Shown here: one piece after another, positions 1 through 12,339 of the stretch
How the letters are laid out: every line of letters starts with the position of its first letter
How positions within the stretch are numbered: the stretch's first letter is position 1
NCBI GenBank assembly: GCA_002914805.1
Contig: JXTB01000021.1
Coordinates: forward strand, 1,750,246 to 1,814,245
Direction: 5' to 3'
From: Parasponia andersonii
Taxonomy: Eukaryota; Streptophyta; Magnoliopsida; Rosales; Cannabaceae
Length of the DNA stretch: 64,000 nt
Notes under the pieces: model-generated
What the model was told of the DNA's origin: nothing
What the model saw: the letters and a program-made list of their open reading frames with translations, nothing else
The model's database searches: none
Position numbers and translations under genes: made by a program

Positions 1-1209
1 TCAGTTTCCCAATTTCTATTTATCTAATTATCTGATAATTAGATATTTTTAAATTCAAAATTTAAACAAATTAGGAAACTTATCTCTCCATAAATTTAAA
101 TTAATTAATTCAAAATTAATTAATTATTTAATTAATAACAATTATTAATTACATATAGTTAAACTATTTATCTAGACAAAGTGTGCAGTAACAGAAACAA
201 TGTAATATCCAGTACAGTGTTTGTAAGAGGTGGAATTAGGGACCTATGGACCTGTAATTCAAGCTCTAATAAATTATGACAATTAATTAAACTCTTTAAT
301 TAATTTGTCTAATTTATTAATTCCAGTATTACTCCACTAAAAATATGGAATTGCACTCTTGAAGTTACAGAATTAATTTACTCAGAAGACAGCGAGCAGT
401 CCATCGATTTAATCATTACATGTAGTTCAATCCTCCATAGACAATTCATAATTGGAGCTAGGTTATATTCTGTTTACCTCTCCAATTACATCTTTATCCT
501 TGTGTACCATTGATTCTCTAATGAACAATTAATTTATAAATCTATTATAAATTGAGTACTCAAACTGTTCAAGTCCTGAATCAATACACAAGGGAATCAT
601 CTTTCTAGATTCCTAATGGAAGGAATGGATTCCATATCCGGAAGCTACATTCCCAGCTACTCATTTCATCATACTCCCAAGATACAAGTATTTCGATCTG
701 TTTAAAAACAAACCTTTAACAAGTATGTCAAATAACATAATGTTATAAATAGGAGTCTATAACTACTCAGGATTAAGATTGAGTTACATATGATCATCTA
801 GTGACATTATTTGAACTCTCAACAGTTAACGGAATTTATGTGAGATTCAAATCATGTCTGGTCCAGTCCTATATAATCAAATTATATAAAGTACCCCCAT
901 TGTAATATCAACACATCAATAGTCCGGATAAGACTATTACATTCTCAATGTTAATGGACTGTACTAATAATATTTAATTAAAGATCTCAAACTTTAATTA
1001 ATTATTACGGACTATATTTAGTTTATTATCCATAAATTTAATCCTCATGTATATAACACTTATATGCTAAATTTATGGTCACATAAATAAAATAGGGATT
1101 TTCTGATATTTAATGACATACCAATTATGCACAAATTCAAATAGAAAAATATCATTTTATTAATTCAACAAATATCCAAAATATACATACTTTAGGATAT
1201 AACCCTAAC
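1..1209 (-). mobile_element. Ty1/copia-type LTR (partial, runs off the window)
   Basis: Read on the minus strand, the segment begins TGTTAGGGTTATATCC at 1,209, a TG start typical of plant copia LTRs. It continues as AT-rich non-coding sequence resembling the long LTRs of Tork/Angela-like copia elements, including the stretch around 200-400 on spelling, ageing and length. The other end lies beyond base 1. No coding potential is visible. The family call rests on recalled sequence character, so it is moderate. It could be a solo LTR or the 3' LTR of a decayed element. Confidence 0.45.
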
Positions 1210-1254
1210 ACATACTCCATTGGAATTATCACTGGTTGCACTTCTACTTGTTTT

Positions 1255-1800
1255 ATTTTAGCAAAAAGTTAGCTAACTTGAGTCTTCATTCTCTTGACAG
1301 ATGACATTACTTATTATTAGAACTCAAGAGTGTTGATAGCCAAGGTATTGCCTATGTCCTCCAATGATGTGATTGAATCTTGAGGAGTAAGTTTTTGAGG
1401 AGATGATTGAGACTGAGTAGGTGAATGAGTGTAGGCAGCAGTAGGTGCAACATTGTACATATTGAAGGAAGGACTGCACTGTGATTGGTATGTTTGTTGC
1501 CCTTGGAATCCTCCCAAAACATATACTTATTGAGAATAGCCTCATCTAATCATTGGACACAATTTGGTTGGATGGCCAACCATATCGTAAAAGCCACATC
1601 TGTTTAGTTGTTAAATTTTTATGGTGGCTATTATTGAACCATTAATGTGAGGTCAGCTATTAGCTGCTCAATGTCGGATAATCTTTTCACCTCATTCACC
1701 CTTTCAAATGTGCTCATTTGTTGATAATTCTCATATCTTCACTAATCAACATATAAGCGCTTCGAGTCTCATTGGGTATTACTATAAGGTACCTGTTGAT
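1255..1800 (-). mobile_element. Ty3/gypsy (Athila-like) gag fragment
   Basis: Minus-strand translation gives a zinc-knuckle-like stretch (YDMVGHPTKLCP, about 1,555-1,600), followed by a GGFQGQQ run and a Q/S/P-rich tail ending near 1,317. The order 'zinc knuckle, then GGFxGQ, then low-complexity tail' is seen in gag proteins of Athila-like plant gypsy elements. Only this short scrap survives, broken in several places. It lies next to a copia-type LTR, so the two belong to different insertions. Confidence 0.45.
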
Positions 1801-3111
1801 TAAACATTATAAGATACATTGAAAAAGAAAATAAATAAAAATAAAAACAAAAGAAAATTAAAAACAAAGAAAAAGAAATAGAACTAATAACAAAGTAACT
1901 AAGAAACAACTCTTTATTTGCTTGATATTCGGTAATTTTATAATAATAAATTCACACTTATTTTAGAATGTCAAATTTCTCTAATAGGATTTTAAAACGT
2001 CGTATTTTCTTAATTAATCTCATATTACATAATTATCACATCATTATGTGACTTAAAATTTTAATTAGTGACTAATTATAAAAATTTTGTCAAACCCTTT
2101 TTCTTTTCAGTTTTCTTTTTGCCTAAATCTGTTACACGCTATTAAGGTTTGTATTTACTGAAGAAAGTACTGTTAGTTTTCTTTCTAATTAAACTTACTT
2201 AACTGTGAGTTTTTTTTCTTATTTATATTCTGTTTATAAACACTAATATACATGTATGAAGACCTTTTTATTAGCATGTACTCTTACTCTACTAAAGATG
2301 ATCTCCTCTCTATTTGTATGACTTTCAGATAGAATTTAAGAAGCAAAAGGAAGACTTCTATATTTGTCTTTGCAGACTCCAAACTGGATATCATAGCTAG
2401 TACAATTGCATAAATATATACGTATATGTGAAAAAAAGCCTTAGAGAGCCATATTCTTCTTGTTGCACGGAAACGAGTTAAGAAAAAAGACAAAAGCTAA
2501 GATATAAAGGAACCACTTTTGACACTCTCCATTGTCAAAGGACAAAAGCTGCTAGCCATGACCTCAATAGGCCGCTCTGAAGTATATTATTACAACATCC
2601 ATATATTAATACTAGCTTGAAGCATGTTCCTATGACACGTACCATGTGGATGGTCACAGTTCTTTATTGAATTTTTTATTAAAAAAAAAAAGAAGAAAGA
2701 AAGAAAAAAGATAAATCTTACTCTAAAAATATATTAGCGACTATCGCAATATAGATTAAACTGTCGATCCCACAAAGAAGTAAATCAACAATAAAAGGTA
2801 AAAAAATAAAAAGAAGAATTAAAAATAAAAATTAACTTTGCAATAAATTAAAATAATCACAGAAATAATAAATGAAAATACCAATATGAAAAAACAAGAC
2901 TTCAAGATTCACTTAATTGTTCGTCTAACTGTTACCAACTTTAATTCCTATCTATCACTCAATTATATATTTCACTTCCCAAACACATAACCGGAAAATA
3001 TAGCAATTATGAACAAATATTAGTTTGAAGTATTCAATATGAGAAATTCTTCCAATTAATACCAAAAATAATCTATCTTATTAGTTATCTAAGATCGACA
3101 ATATATCACAA
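1801..3111. other. AT-rich intergenic sequence without recognised gene
   Basis: The stretch contains A-rich runs (about 1,823-1,880 and 2,670-2,710) and no open frame with recognisable protein similarity. Its composition resembles decayed repeat sequence. I see no RNA gene and no promoter that I can support. Confidence 0.5.
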
Positions 3112-3137
3112 GTAGACAATATGATGGTCAGTATGAA

Positions 3138-3611
3138 TTGAGGCTGCCGCCTAGAAAGTACTCTGGAGATGACATATTGAGTCAGTTACAACACTTACAA
3201 ATCAGGTTTCCTGGGAAGCATAAAGATTATGGTGGATTGAAGAGGAAATGTACTACACTTGAGCTTAATTGGACAAAGAAGAGCATCTTTTTCAAACTTG
3301 AATATTGGCGACACTTATTACTGAGACATAATTTAGATGTCATGCATATCAAGAAGAATGTGTGTGACAGTGTCTTGGGAACTCTGTTGGGCATCGACAG
3401 GAAATCGAAGGATACAGATAAGGCTAGACTTGATCTTGCAGATATGAACATTCGCAAGAAGTTGTATTTATACAAAGTGGAAAACAAGTGGAAAAAGCCA
3501 CATGCTTCTTATACTTTAAGTATTGGAGAGCGAAAGAAGTTTTGTCAGTTCATTAAGTCAGTCCGATTTCCTGATGGGTTTACTTCTAACTTAGCAAAAA
3601 AATATAAGTGA
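3138..3611 (+). pseudogene. TNP2-like CACTA transposase, C-terminal part (pseudogene)
   Basis: The 157-residue open frame contains motifs typical of plant TNP2 proteins at the transposase_21/DUF4218 junction: GQYELRLPPRKYSG just before and across the nominal start, NLDVMHIKKNVCDSVLGTLL, DKARLDLADMNIRKKL and RKKFCQFIKSVRFPDG. TNP2 proteins are usually several hundred residues long, so the N-terminal catalytic part is absent. After the stop at 3,609-3,611 the similarity continues to about 3,830 in other frames, with motifs such as IRPYLKKEIRETITELGYFF and ARTLNVADLEKLRED. The methionine at 3,138 is an internal residue of the ancestral protein, not a real start. Confidence 0.75.
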
Positions 3612-3837
3612 AACAAAAGACAAGATATATGGTCTAAATCACATGATTGTCATGTTTTGTTTTAACGTTTACTACTTGCTAGGATTAGACCATATTTGAA
3701 AAAAGAAATCCGAGAGACTATCACTGAGTTGGGCTATTTTTTTCAAAAGCTTTGTGCACGTACATTGAATGTGGCTGATCTAGAGAAGCTGCGAGAGGAT
3801 GTTGTAAACATATTGGCCAAGTTGGAAAGACCATCGA

Positions 3838-4044
3838 CATCTTGAGGCAACAACTGGCTGAGAAGGATGCGGAGCATGCACGACGGATCGATGAGACTCA
3901 GCGGCAGATGGCCGAGAAGGAAGCAGAGAACCAACGTCAGCTCGAGGAGACTCAGCAGTAACTCAATGAGCAAAACCGGATATTTCAAACCTTGATTGCA
4001 AAACTCGGCATCGAGATGCCACTTCCTCCAACACAGATAATGTA
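3838..4044 (+). pseudogene. C-terminal tail of the second CACTA protein (pseudogene)
   Basis: The plus strand encodes repeated AEKDAEHARR / MAEKEAENQRQ / LEETQ units followed by RIFQTLIAKLGIEMPLPPTQ. This matches the coiled-coil C-terminus common in the plant 'transposase, Ptta/En/Spm' ORF2 proteins. It has heptad-like Q/E/R repeats and one internal stop. It lies directly after the DUF4218 remains, so an internal deletion has brought together the ends of two separate genes. Confidence 0.6.
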
Positions 4045-4224
4045 GACGTTTTTTTTTCCTATGTTGTAATTTTAGAAGCAGTTTATACATTTTCTTTATT
4101 TAATAAAATTTACATTATTAATTTATCTCATTTTGATTTTTTTATATTAATTAAAGAAATTATCTATTTATTTAATTATTAATTTATAATTAGTTAAATA
4201 ATTAATTTTTTTTAATAATTAAAA

Positions 4225-4742
4225 ATTTTGCCGTCGTAAAAATGCATCAGTAAAAGTTTTTTTAAAATTTTTGAAAACACCTTCACCGTAAAAATGCATT
4301 GTCGTTGGAAAATGCATTTTGATTTTTTTCCAAATTTTGAAAAATACTTTTGCCGACGCATTTTTACGTCGACAAATGTATTTTTATTTTTTTTTTAATT
4401 TAGAAAATACCTTTGCCGATGCATTATTTCATCAGCAAATGTATTTTTAATTTATTTTAATCTTTTTGTATAGACTTTCGCTGACGCAAAAACTCATCGG
4501 CAAAAATACAACTTTCACCGACGCATGTTTTTCGTCGATGATTGATTAGTCAAAGTCAAATTTTTGGGATTATTTCGCCGACGGAAAACTTTCACCAACG
4601 ATAACAGAGTGTTGGAAAAAGTTAAACACGTATTGGTGAATATGATTTTTGCCGATGACTTTTAATTTTCATCGAAAAGTGACTTTTAGTGACGATTTTT
4701 TACCGACAGTAAAATACGTCGGCAAGGCCTTCTTTCTTGTAG
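4225..4742. repeat. CACTA subterminal repeat array
   Basis: About ten copies of a short motif (TTTGCCGACG, CGTCGGCAAA and variants) occur in both orientations, often paired as small hairpins around CATTTTTACG. In CACTA elements such arrays bind the element's TNPA-like protein. The array ends at the altered CACTA terminus at about 4,742. Confidence 0.7.
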
Positions 4743-5719
4743 TTTAAAGTTGTATATTTTATTAACCAAAAATTTCAAAATCATATGCATTCACATATAA
4801 CTACAAATTTAAAATTTTCAATATCATATGTATACACATACGACTACAAATTTAAAATAACGTTTTTTGATTTTAAATTTTTTTTATAGACGAATTGTTT
4901 GTTTATGTCAAGTACAATATAATGTAGTTGATTACCTATATTTTAAATGACTTTTATTTTTTCATCGTGTAAGTATCTATAGTATAACCATCAAAGTAGA
5001 TATATAACTATATTTGATCAAAACTACCATTACATAAAAGTTGGAATAAAGGTGCATGGATGCATGGCTGCTCCCAACTTGACTTTCATTTTGCAGCGAG
5101 TAATTACGAAATGCATTTTTCAGTATGATTGATTCAATATAGACATCGAAGAGTGAAACAATTATAACTTGGTATGTGTGTGACTAAATAGAGTATGTCC
5201 TCAATTACAAAAATATACACCTCTAGATAATTATCAGCTCCAAGTGAGCAGTCAATGTATAAGAAATTTGCATGTCCTGGTCTTTTAATACAGGATCCAA
5301 GTTGCTAAAGCATTCATCCAAACTTATATATGAAGTTCCTACTTCTAGCCTCTTTGAGCTGATAGGTATTTTTTCAAGCATTCCTGCAATAGGCATTAAA
5401 AATGATGATTTGTTTGCAATATGCAGAAAAAAGTCTGTATAAAAACACAATAATGAAAGGAAAATGAGCTAGTGCTTCGTAAAATTATGAGAGACATCAT
5501 TGCCATAATGATAAAATAGAATTCTCCAATTTTTCTAGATATGTTAGTCTAAAACCACCTTGATCAATTAAATACCGTTACAAAATTTGATGTGACTATC
5601 CAAGTTCCTATTAAAATATATACTTGCCATAAAACTTTAAATCAAGCTCAACAATGTTAAGAAGGGTAAAAATAATCTACAAAGTTAAGCTAGTAAATTA
5701 ATGTAAAATATAAGATAAG
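4743..5719. other. Intergenic sequence with a possible stray exon
   Basis: Mostly AT-rich sequence. The only coding-like segment is the minus-strand stretch at 5,226-5,385, listed separately. I recognise nothing else. Confidence 0.4.
5226..5385 (-). pseudogene. Possible terminal exon or gene fragment of unknown origin
   Basis: On the minus strand a plausible acceptor (tattgcag at about 5,386-5,393) precedes a frame of about 53 codons, starting GMLEKIPISSKRLEVGTSYIS and ending at a TAG near 5,226. Its amino-acid composition is more protein-like than the surrounding sequence. I do not recognise the family, and no partner exon is evident upstream on the same strand. It could be a captured exon, a decayed host gene end, or chance. 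Confidence 0.25.
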
Positions 5720-8243
5720 TGTCATGATCGGAAATCCAAAACCGTGACTTTTACTAATTTCAAGTGAAAATATAATAAAATATAAATTTTACAAAATTGA
5801 AGAGAAATCGGATATTAGATAATTTCATTTTGATCATCAAATTATTATAAATTCCTTATTCATTAAAATACTTATTTGTTTTAATTTTATAAGAGAATTA
5901 CTCATCAAAGTTTAAGAAAATTTTCAGCTATCTCTTTTAGAACTTGTTGAAAAATCATAAACTTTGATTAATTGAGTTTAACTAAAATATTTAGTTCAAT
6001 ATCCAAAATGTATTACACAAAATCACTTATTGTTTTAAATACTCAATTTAATAACAAAATCATCCTCATACATCTACTCACTAATCCTGGCTATATAGCT
6101 GAATAAGGAAAAAAGATAATAAAGTACGAACACCCACTAAGAATCTAGAGTAAAATTGTCTGTACAAGCTATGCAGCTCATCTGACCACTGAGATTACAG
6201 CTCTAATTGGACATACACCTGAAAGTGGGAGAAGTAGGGGGGGTGAACATTCACATGCTTAGTAGAAATTCAAGTACCTTTTTGAATGGATGTAATATTG
6301 CCAAACTTGCATGGTTAATGCTTTTCCAAAACTCATTTATAAACCAAGTTTGTAAAATAATTGATATCTAGATAATTTCATATTCAAAACCAAAATCAAA
6401 TTCATATAATTGTATATGTCACAAATCATCTCATCCCATGAGCTCACATCCTCTCATCACGAACTAGAGTAAATTGTACTCTCTGCCTGATACCTATCCC
6501 AGAAAATCGGAGGGATACCTATGTGTCTAAGCCTACCAAGCTAGAGGGGCAACTAAATGCCTACACCTACCGAATAGGAGTAATCAGAAAAACTCTCGCG
6601 CAAGTTTATGGGCTCTCACCGAAGGCGGGTGTACTAGTCCGCCTACTACAATACTGTGATGCCTAAGGTGTATCTTATTTGTGATCCTATGGTATGTACA
6701 ACATGTAACAAAATACACGTAATAACCATGCAAAACATAACCAAACAATGCTTTAAAACTCCGCTTGATATTATTTTGGAATTTACTGTACATTGGGTAG
6801 GAAATCCTTTAAATTACCCTAAGATCACGATTTTATAAATATATATAAAAGTCACATAGTCTAATTCTAAAATAATCAGGATTTTCCAACAGTTCATTAA
6901 AATATTATTTAATTCATGATTTTTCACAAAATAGTCATAATGTAAATTTTAAATTAAATCATATATAAAACGAGATAATTGAACCCCTACCTCGATATAG
7001 TAGCAATATCAAGCCAACAATGCTCGAAAAAACTCTCGTTGGTCTCGATAAGTCCATTTGAAAAAGTGACTTTTCCACTAGAACCTCAAATAGAAAAACG
7101 AAAGACACCACTGAATTCAGAGTACCCAGAAATACTAGGTTAGACATATACTTTATTAAAAACATGTCCTAGTGCAGGACCGGCCTGTGGCACGCAAAAC
7201 GATGCAATTTTTGTGTCATGAAATTCTAATTTTTGTTTTACAACAAAACATAGTGATATTTTTTATCAAATTTATGTCTCAACCTCACTAAGTCCAAAAT
7301 TGAAGTCAGAACTTAGTTTCGAAGTCCTTAGCTTAAGTTACGCTCACAAATCCGAGAATTACATAAGTACTATTTTTTGGAAATAATTCAAAAAATGTCC
7401 ATTTTCCAAAGTATTTAGAAAAATATCATTTTTGATGATTATTTGTAGATATACCAGTTTTATGAAATTTTAAAAAAATTATCACTATCACAAAATTATT
7501 TCAAAAAATATCATTTTCGAAAATATTTAAAAAATATCAAATTCACTAATTATTTGTAGAAAATGTTATTTTTGCAATAATAATTCAGAGAGTAATACTT
7601 TTCTAGTCTCAGCCTAAGGCCCAAATTTGAATAGTAACAGTCCAATACTATTTAGTTTTACAAAAATATCACTTTTGTGTCGAAGAAAAATATCACATTT
7701 TTCAATTTAAGATTTCTCTCTAATCGGATATCATTTTAATATAACACCACTATATTTATTAGTGATTCAAACTTCTCTTCCTACCTCATATAATTTTTAC
7801 AGACATAAAATCAACTTCACAAAAATAAATAAACACCCCAAATTAATTTGTAAAGTGGCCAAAAAAAAACTTAAAATTGGCTTATCAGAGTTGATTTACC
7901 GGAAAGTAACGGCTGTTGAAGGTCAGGGAAGGCTTGGGCTTGCCATCTATGGTAGCAGTTGATTCTTGGTTGAAGGTTACAATAAAGAAGAAGAAGAAGA
8001 AGAAGAAGAAGAAGAAGAAAGAAGAAAGAAGAAGAAAAGAAAAAGGAAAAGGAAAAGAAAAAGAGGGAGAGATTGTCAGGTAAGAGGAAATTAAGGGAAG
8101 ATAGTGTATTAAAAATTCAAAAGTAAGTCCCACCACTTAATAAAAATATTATTAATTTATTTTTAATTCTAAAAATTATAATTTACTAAAATGCCCTTAA
8201 GTTTAAATTACCTTATTACCCTTTTAAAAATTAGGTTTTTACA
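5720..8243 (-). mobile_element. Ty3/gypsy long terminal repeat (about 2.5 kb)
   Basis: The segment runs from TGTCATGATCGG at 5,720 to GGTTTTTACA at 8,243, so it has the TG..CA ends of an LTR. Read on the minus strand, a polypurine tract (TTTTAAGAAGGGGAGGA, 8,244-8,260) lies immediately upstream of the TGTAAAAACC start. That is how a 3' LTR adjoins its internal region. The text before the tract (TTTCGAGACAAGGTTC) resembles the 3' end of Del/Tekay-like chromoviruses. The interior carries degenerate ATATCATTTTT-type repeats (7,380-7,700) and an AAG microsatellite. I see no second copy in the window. Confidence 0.6.
7986..8062. repeat. AAG microsatellite and purine tract
   Basis: About 12 AAG units are followed by AAAAGGA-type purine repeats inside the gypsy LTR. 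The poly-Phe minus-strand frame over this block is a by-product of the repeat. Confidence 0.9.
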
Positions 8244-8260
8244 TCCTCCCCTTCTTAAAA
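8244..8260 (-). other. Polypurine tract of the gypsy element
   Basis: On the minus strand the 17 bases are nearly all purine after the leading T's and abut the LTR start. This is the expected primer site for plus-strand synthesis, and it fixes the orientation of the element. Confidence 0.6.
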
Positions 8261-10910
8261 GAACCTTGTCTCGAAATTAAAATACAGTACAAGGAGTACA
8301 AGAGAAGTAACTAGAAATAACGGTTAGAAAGATAGTAAACCATACACCCTCTATTTGATGTTAAATCTCATCAACATGGTAATACTACACAAGGCATGAG
8401 ATAGAGTGATAAGCGAAGTTTTATGGAATCTTAAGGTGACCCATCATTAAATACAAGGACATCGACATATGAGAATGAGATTAATATCCTTACGTCAATA
8501 CATAAATAGGAGTGGTAACGATAATCAAAACTGAGAGTCAATAATACAAGACTCTTGTAACCTGAGTATCGATTGTTAGGCACCAAACTAGAGTAGCACA
8601 ACAAATATCGAATACAAATAATATCGTTCCCCTGATCATACCAGATCAATATCACACCGGGACAATCCCATTTGTCTGTATCTAGAACCTAGTCCTAAAC
8701 AATCACTGAGTTTAAGAATTCTAAAAGGATCCAACATGGAAATCAATACTCTTTTGTTGTACCACACAAGATAGACAAGTTCAAACGTTAGAAACCATAA
8801 CAAGGATATAATGACATAAGTCATTACAGTTCCATGGGATGAGTGAAAAGCAACCAAGTATATCAAACATCTTTAGTCAAGGACAAGACTAGAATCAAAA
8901 CAGATTGAAAAACTCCAATATATGAGTTCATTTCACAAGTAATAATCCAAACATATAAAATACAAGTATCTATATAATATATATATATAGCTCAAAGATT
9001 TTCTAAGTCTTTTTTTTTCACCCATGATAATATTATACGGTAACTATTTATATCATATCTAAATCCAAGGACTTTATAAATTCTCTTTAATATAGAATTA
9101 TAACAATAACATCAATCACCACCAAAACTTTCTAAGTTTTTGTTACAAGGGAAAGTCATATAGAAATGACTCAATATCTAGTATGTAAGTCAAATCAGCA
9201 ATAACACTACAATACCCCAAAAATAAAGTTTCAATAGAATAAGTTGTTTCTATGGCAATGTCTGTCTCCTATCAAACCTCATTTCATTTTTAAGTCAAAA
9301 AAAGTTTGAAAATATTTTTGAAATTGTACAATAGAAAAAAATTAGAGGTATACAAGAATACTACACTAGTTCATAATATGGTCTCATCTTGGCTATAAGT
9401 AAACCAAATCTAAACTCTAAGTATTCTTTCTGAAAATATAATAGTATGAGTTTGGCAACTCTCTATACAGACTCATGAATAAATTGATTTCAAATACCAT
9501 CATTTATGCTATCACAATAATGTTTGAATTCAACATAAATCAAGAAATGAGTCACAAATTCAACTCGATATTAATAACTTCAATCAAAATTTTCACCCAC
9601 AATAGACTTTGTCAATTTTCTTTTAATCATAATTAAACTTTTTGATATAAGTAAATGACAATACATATATATATATATACATGTACTTTGACATACCCAA
9701 CTTGTCTAGCATAATTCTAGAAAATAACTTTTTTTTATATAACCAACCAACTTCAAATATTTTTAATCCCAAGATTTTTTTATTTTTTATTTTTTTAAAA
9801 TAACGTAGTTCATATTCCCAAAGGAAATACTATACATTAATTTGTATGACTCAAATTCTATTAAACACCAAATCAGGCATACTAATTCATAGTTTGTATT
9901 CACTTGAAAAGGTAATTCTATGAATTTAAAAGTTCTAATAAAAATATTATGCAGTAGTACGTACCATCTAAGTCTCTTCAATACTTTGGTATTCAAAACA
10001 AATTTATTCCATTTAAAGCCCAAATAAGAAATCATTCCACGTCTCCAACACTAGGAGCTCTCAACACTTTGGATGCCAAATTAAATTAATCGCGCCATTT
10101 CTCAATTATTCGATTGAAACTCTCAAAGGGAGGTCAACCCGACTTGACTTAACCAATGAAACATCATTTATTAACAAGCATTTAACAATCTAAAGAACAC
10201 CAATATTATGTATATATTATTGAAATATATCACATGTTTAAGTGGAAGTTTAGTAAAATAATTGTATTCAATGACAAGGCATGTCAAGACTTAATAACAA
10301 GGTTTCACAAAATTTCTAAACTAGTATTCAGAATCTAATATCCTTTTATTTACACATGATTCCAAATCGGATTCTATTATCATGTTTCTACTTTGCTAAA
10401 TTTAAGTAATCAAGATATCATATATAACATCTCAAACACACGCATTTTTTTTCAAATATATATATACTTATGCTACAATAATTCATTCCAAAACTTTTCT
10501 GAGAAATCGAACTTGTTTCTCAAGTTATCGCATAAATTTTCCATAAACATTCCAAACTTTAGTTCCAAGTCAACTTGTAGGTAAACATTTAAAAGTACAT
10601 TTTTACTTCTATTTCAAGTATCGAAAATATCTACCACATTCAAATCTAGAATGATACTTGAAATTTTGAGTTTGTAAAAACTTTTCTTGGTCTTAAAGGA
10701 TTCTCCAAGTAGCACTATTAAACGTGGATTAGGATCAATTTAATACCATAACTAAATTTTATATACGCCAAGGTTCAAACTTTATAATGGTGCAGTTTTA
10801 CAAAATCCAATTTCAAATAACCATAAATTTTTGAAATTATACATCTTTTGAAAAAGTGAATTATTTTTGCCTAACTAATACTTAAGTTTAAAATATCTAT
10901 GTTTTTTTTG
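8261..10910. other. Non-coding sequence, probably decayed gypsy interior
   Basis: Adjacent to the polypurine tract, the first part should be the 3' internal region of the same element, but no pol domain can be read. The remainder is AT-rich with small TA runs (8,975-8,990; 9,667-9,680). I support no gene in these 2.6 kb. Confidence 0.45.
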
Positions 10911-11630
10911 AAAATAAGAATATGCAATTCGTTAAACATAACATTCTATTTTATTTTAAATCATACAAATCAATTTGAAGGTTTTAAATTAGAGCACAAG
11001 AGAGGACAAGCATGAAGAAGAAACAAAGTATAGAATTTAAGAGAAAGAGTCTAGAAGGAAGAAAGAATATCTGGTTCTTAGGTCAAATGAACGGTTTAGA
11101 TTTGATAGTGGCAGAAAGTTTTGATGCAAAACAAAAAAGTGGCAGAATTTTTCCTGTACATCAAGCTCCTATGCCCCTTATTATATATAGATAGATTAAC
11201 ATATAAAAAGCTCTTTTACAAAAACATCTTAAAACTAGTGAATTTTGGACAAATATACATTTGATCTATAAAATAAGAATATGCAATTCGTCAAACATAA
11301 CATCCTATTTTATTTTAAATCATACGAATCAATTTGAAGGTTTTAAATTAGAGCACAAGAGAGAGCAAGCGTGAAGAGGAAACAAAGTATAGCTTTTAAG
11401 AGGAAGAGTCTAGAAGGAAGAAAGAATATCTAGTTCTTAGATCAAATGAACGGTTTAGATTTGGTAGTGACAGAAAGTTTTGAGGCAAAACACAAAAGTA
11501 GCAGAATTTTCCCTGTACATCAAGCTCCTATGCCCCTTATTATATATAGATAGATTAACATATAAAAAGTCATTTTAGAAAAACATCTTAAAATTAGTGA
11601 ATTTTGGACAAATATACATTTGATCTATAA
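10911..11630. repeat. Tandem duplication, two units of about 359 bp
   Basis: The first unit starts AAATAAGAATATGCAATTCG near 10,912. The second starts with the same words near 11,271, and both end TTTTGGACAAATATACATTTGATCTATA. The copies differ at scattered positions (about one in twenty bases by eye), so the duplication is old. Neither unit carries a recognisable gene. The 60-codon frame at 11,012 in unit 1 is not conserved in unit 2. Confidence 0.9.
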
Positions 11631-12339
11631 ATCTTTAGATAGATATATATGGGAATATAATTATCTAGAAGGTCAAAATAAAATATAACTACAATAATCT
11701 ATCATTTATACGTATTTATTAACCTTTTTTTTTCCATCTAGTTTTGTAATATTTTTGCTCACACATAGATGCGGGTTTATATTTATAATATTTTCTTTTC
11801 CGAATTTTTATCCTGCAAAACAGTTAAAATAGAAACATATCATATGTTAATGCACGATTTAACCAAGTAGTCAATCACTAAGTGACTAATCAGTACGCTA
11901 TTGCGATTCGAATCTAACTAACTTAAAATAGGTTTTAAGTATTAGGATAGATTAGGTTACTAATGAAAAACAATGAGCATGAGTAATGCGAACTCATTAT
12001 TATTTTCCAAAAGTTCCATGGTAAAATAAGGTTTATAGCAATATATCACCTATAGACATTTTGCTTAGTCGATTATTTGTTCGAGGAGGGATATCGCATA
12101 ATATGACATACTAAGGCATGAAGCGAGAGAGCGAGTAAAAGATTACATAATCTAAATCCACTACCCCCAGAGTTGTATGGTATTCGAAGATGGCCATAAA
12201 ACTATAATAGATGAACTGATAAAAATAAATTATGATAGACTGAAGAAATTATTATTTTTATTGATAAATTCGAATGATGTATAATAAGATTTGCTCCTCA
12301 GGCCATTGAAGCTATATGAAGATATACATGAAGATTTAC
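11631..12339. other. Intergenic sequence flanking a gypsy fragment
   Basis: AT-rich sequence without a recognisable frame. The part next to 12,340 may be the 3' untranslated region of the adjacent minus-strand gypsy remnant, but I see no LTR boundary. Confidence 0.35.

Larger units (their letters stand above)
3112..4742 (+). mobile_element. CACTA (En/Spm) element, internally deleted derivative
   Basis: This is a class II CACTA element remnant. From 3,112 the plus strand encodes the end of a TNP2-type transposase running into its DUF4218 region. A coiled, Q/E-rich tail of the element's second protein follows (about 3,840-4,044), then a block of GTCGGCAA/TGCCGACG subterminal repeats (4,225-4,735). 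The right end reads TTTCTTGTAGT at about 4,732-4,742, the complement of the usual CACTACAAGAAA terminus with its outermost base altered. I cannot place the left terminus: coding similarity begins abruptly at 3,112. The fused remains of two genes and the missing transposase core make this a deletion derivative that could only have moved with help from another copy. Confidence 0.75.

Noticed and set aside
7885-8136. Minus-strand frame with a long Phe run
   Set aside because: It is the translation of the AAG microsatellite inside the gypsy LTR; no protein family or conserved flank.
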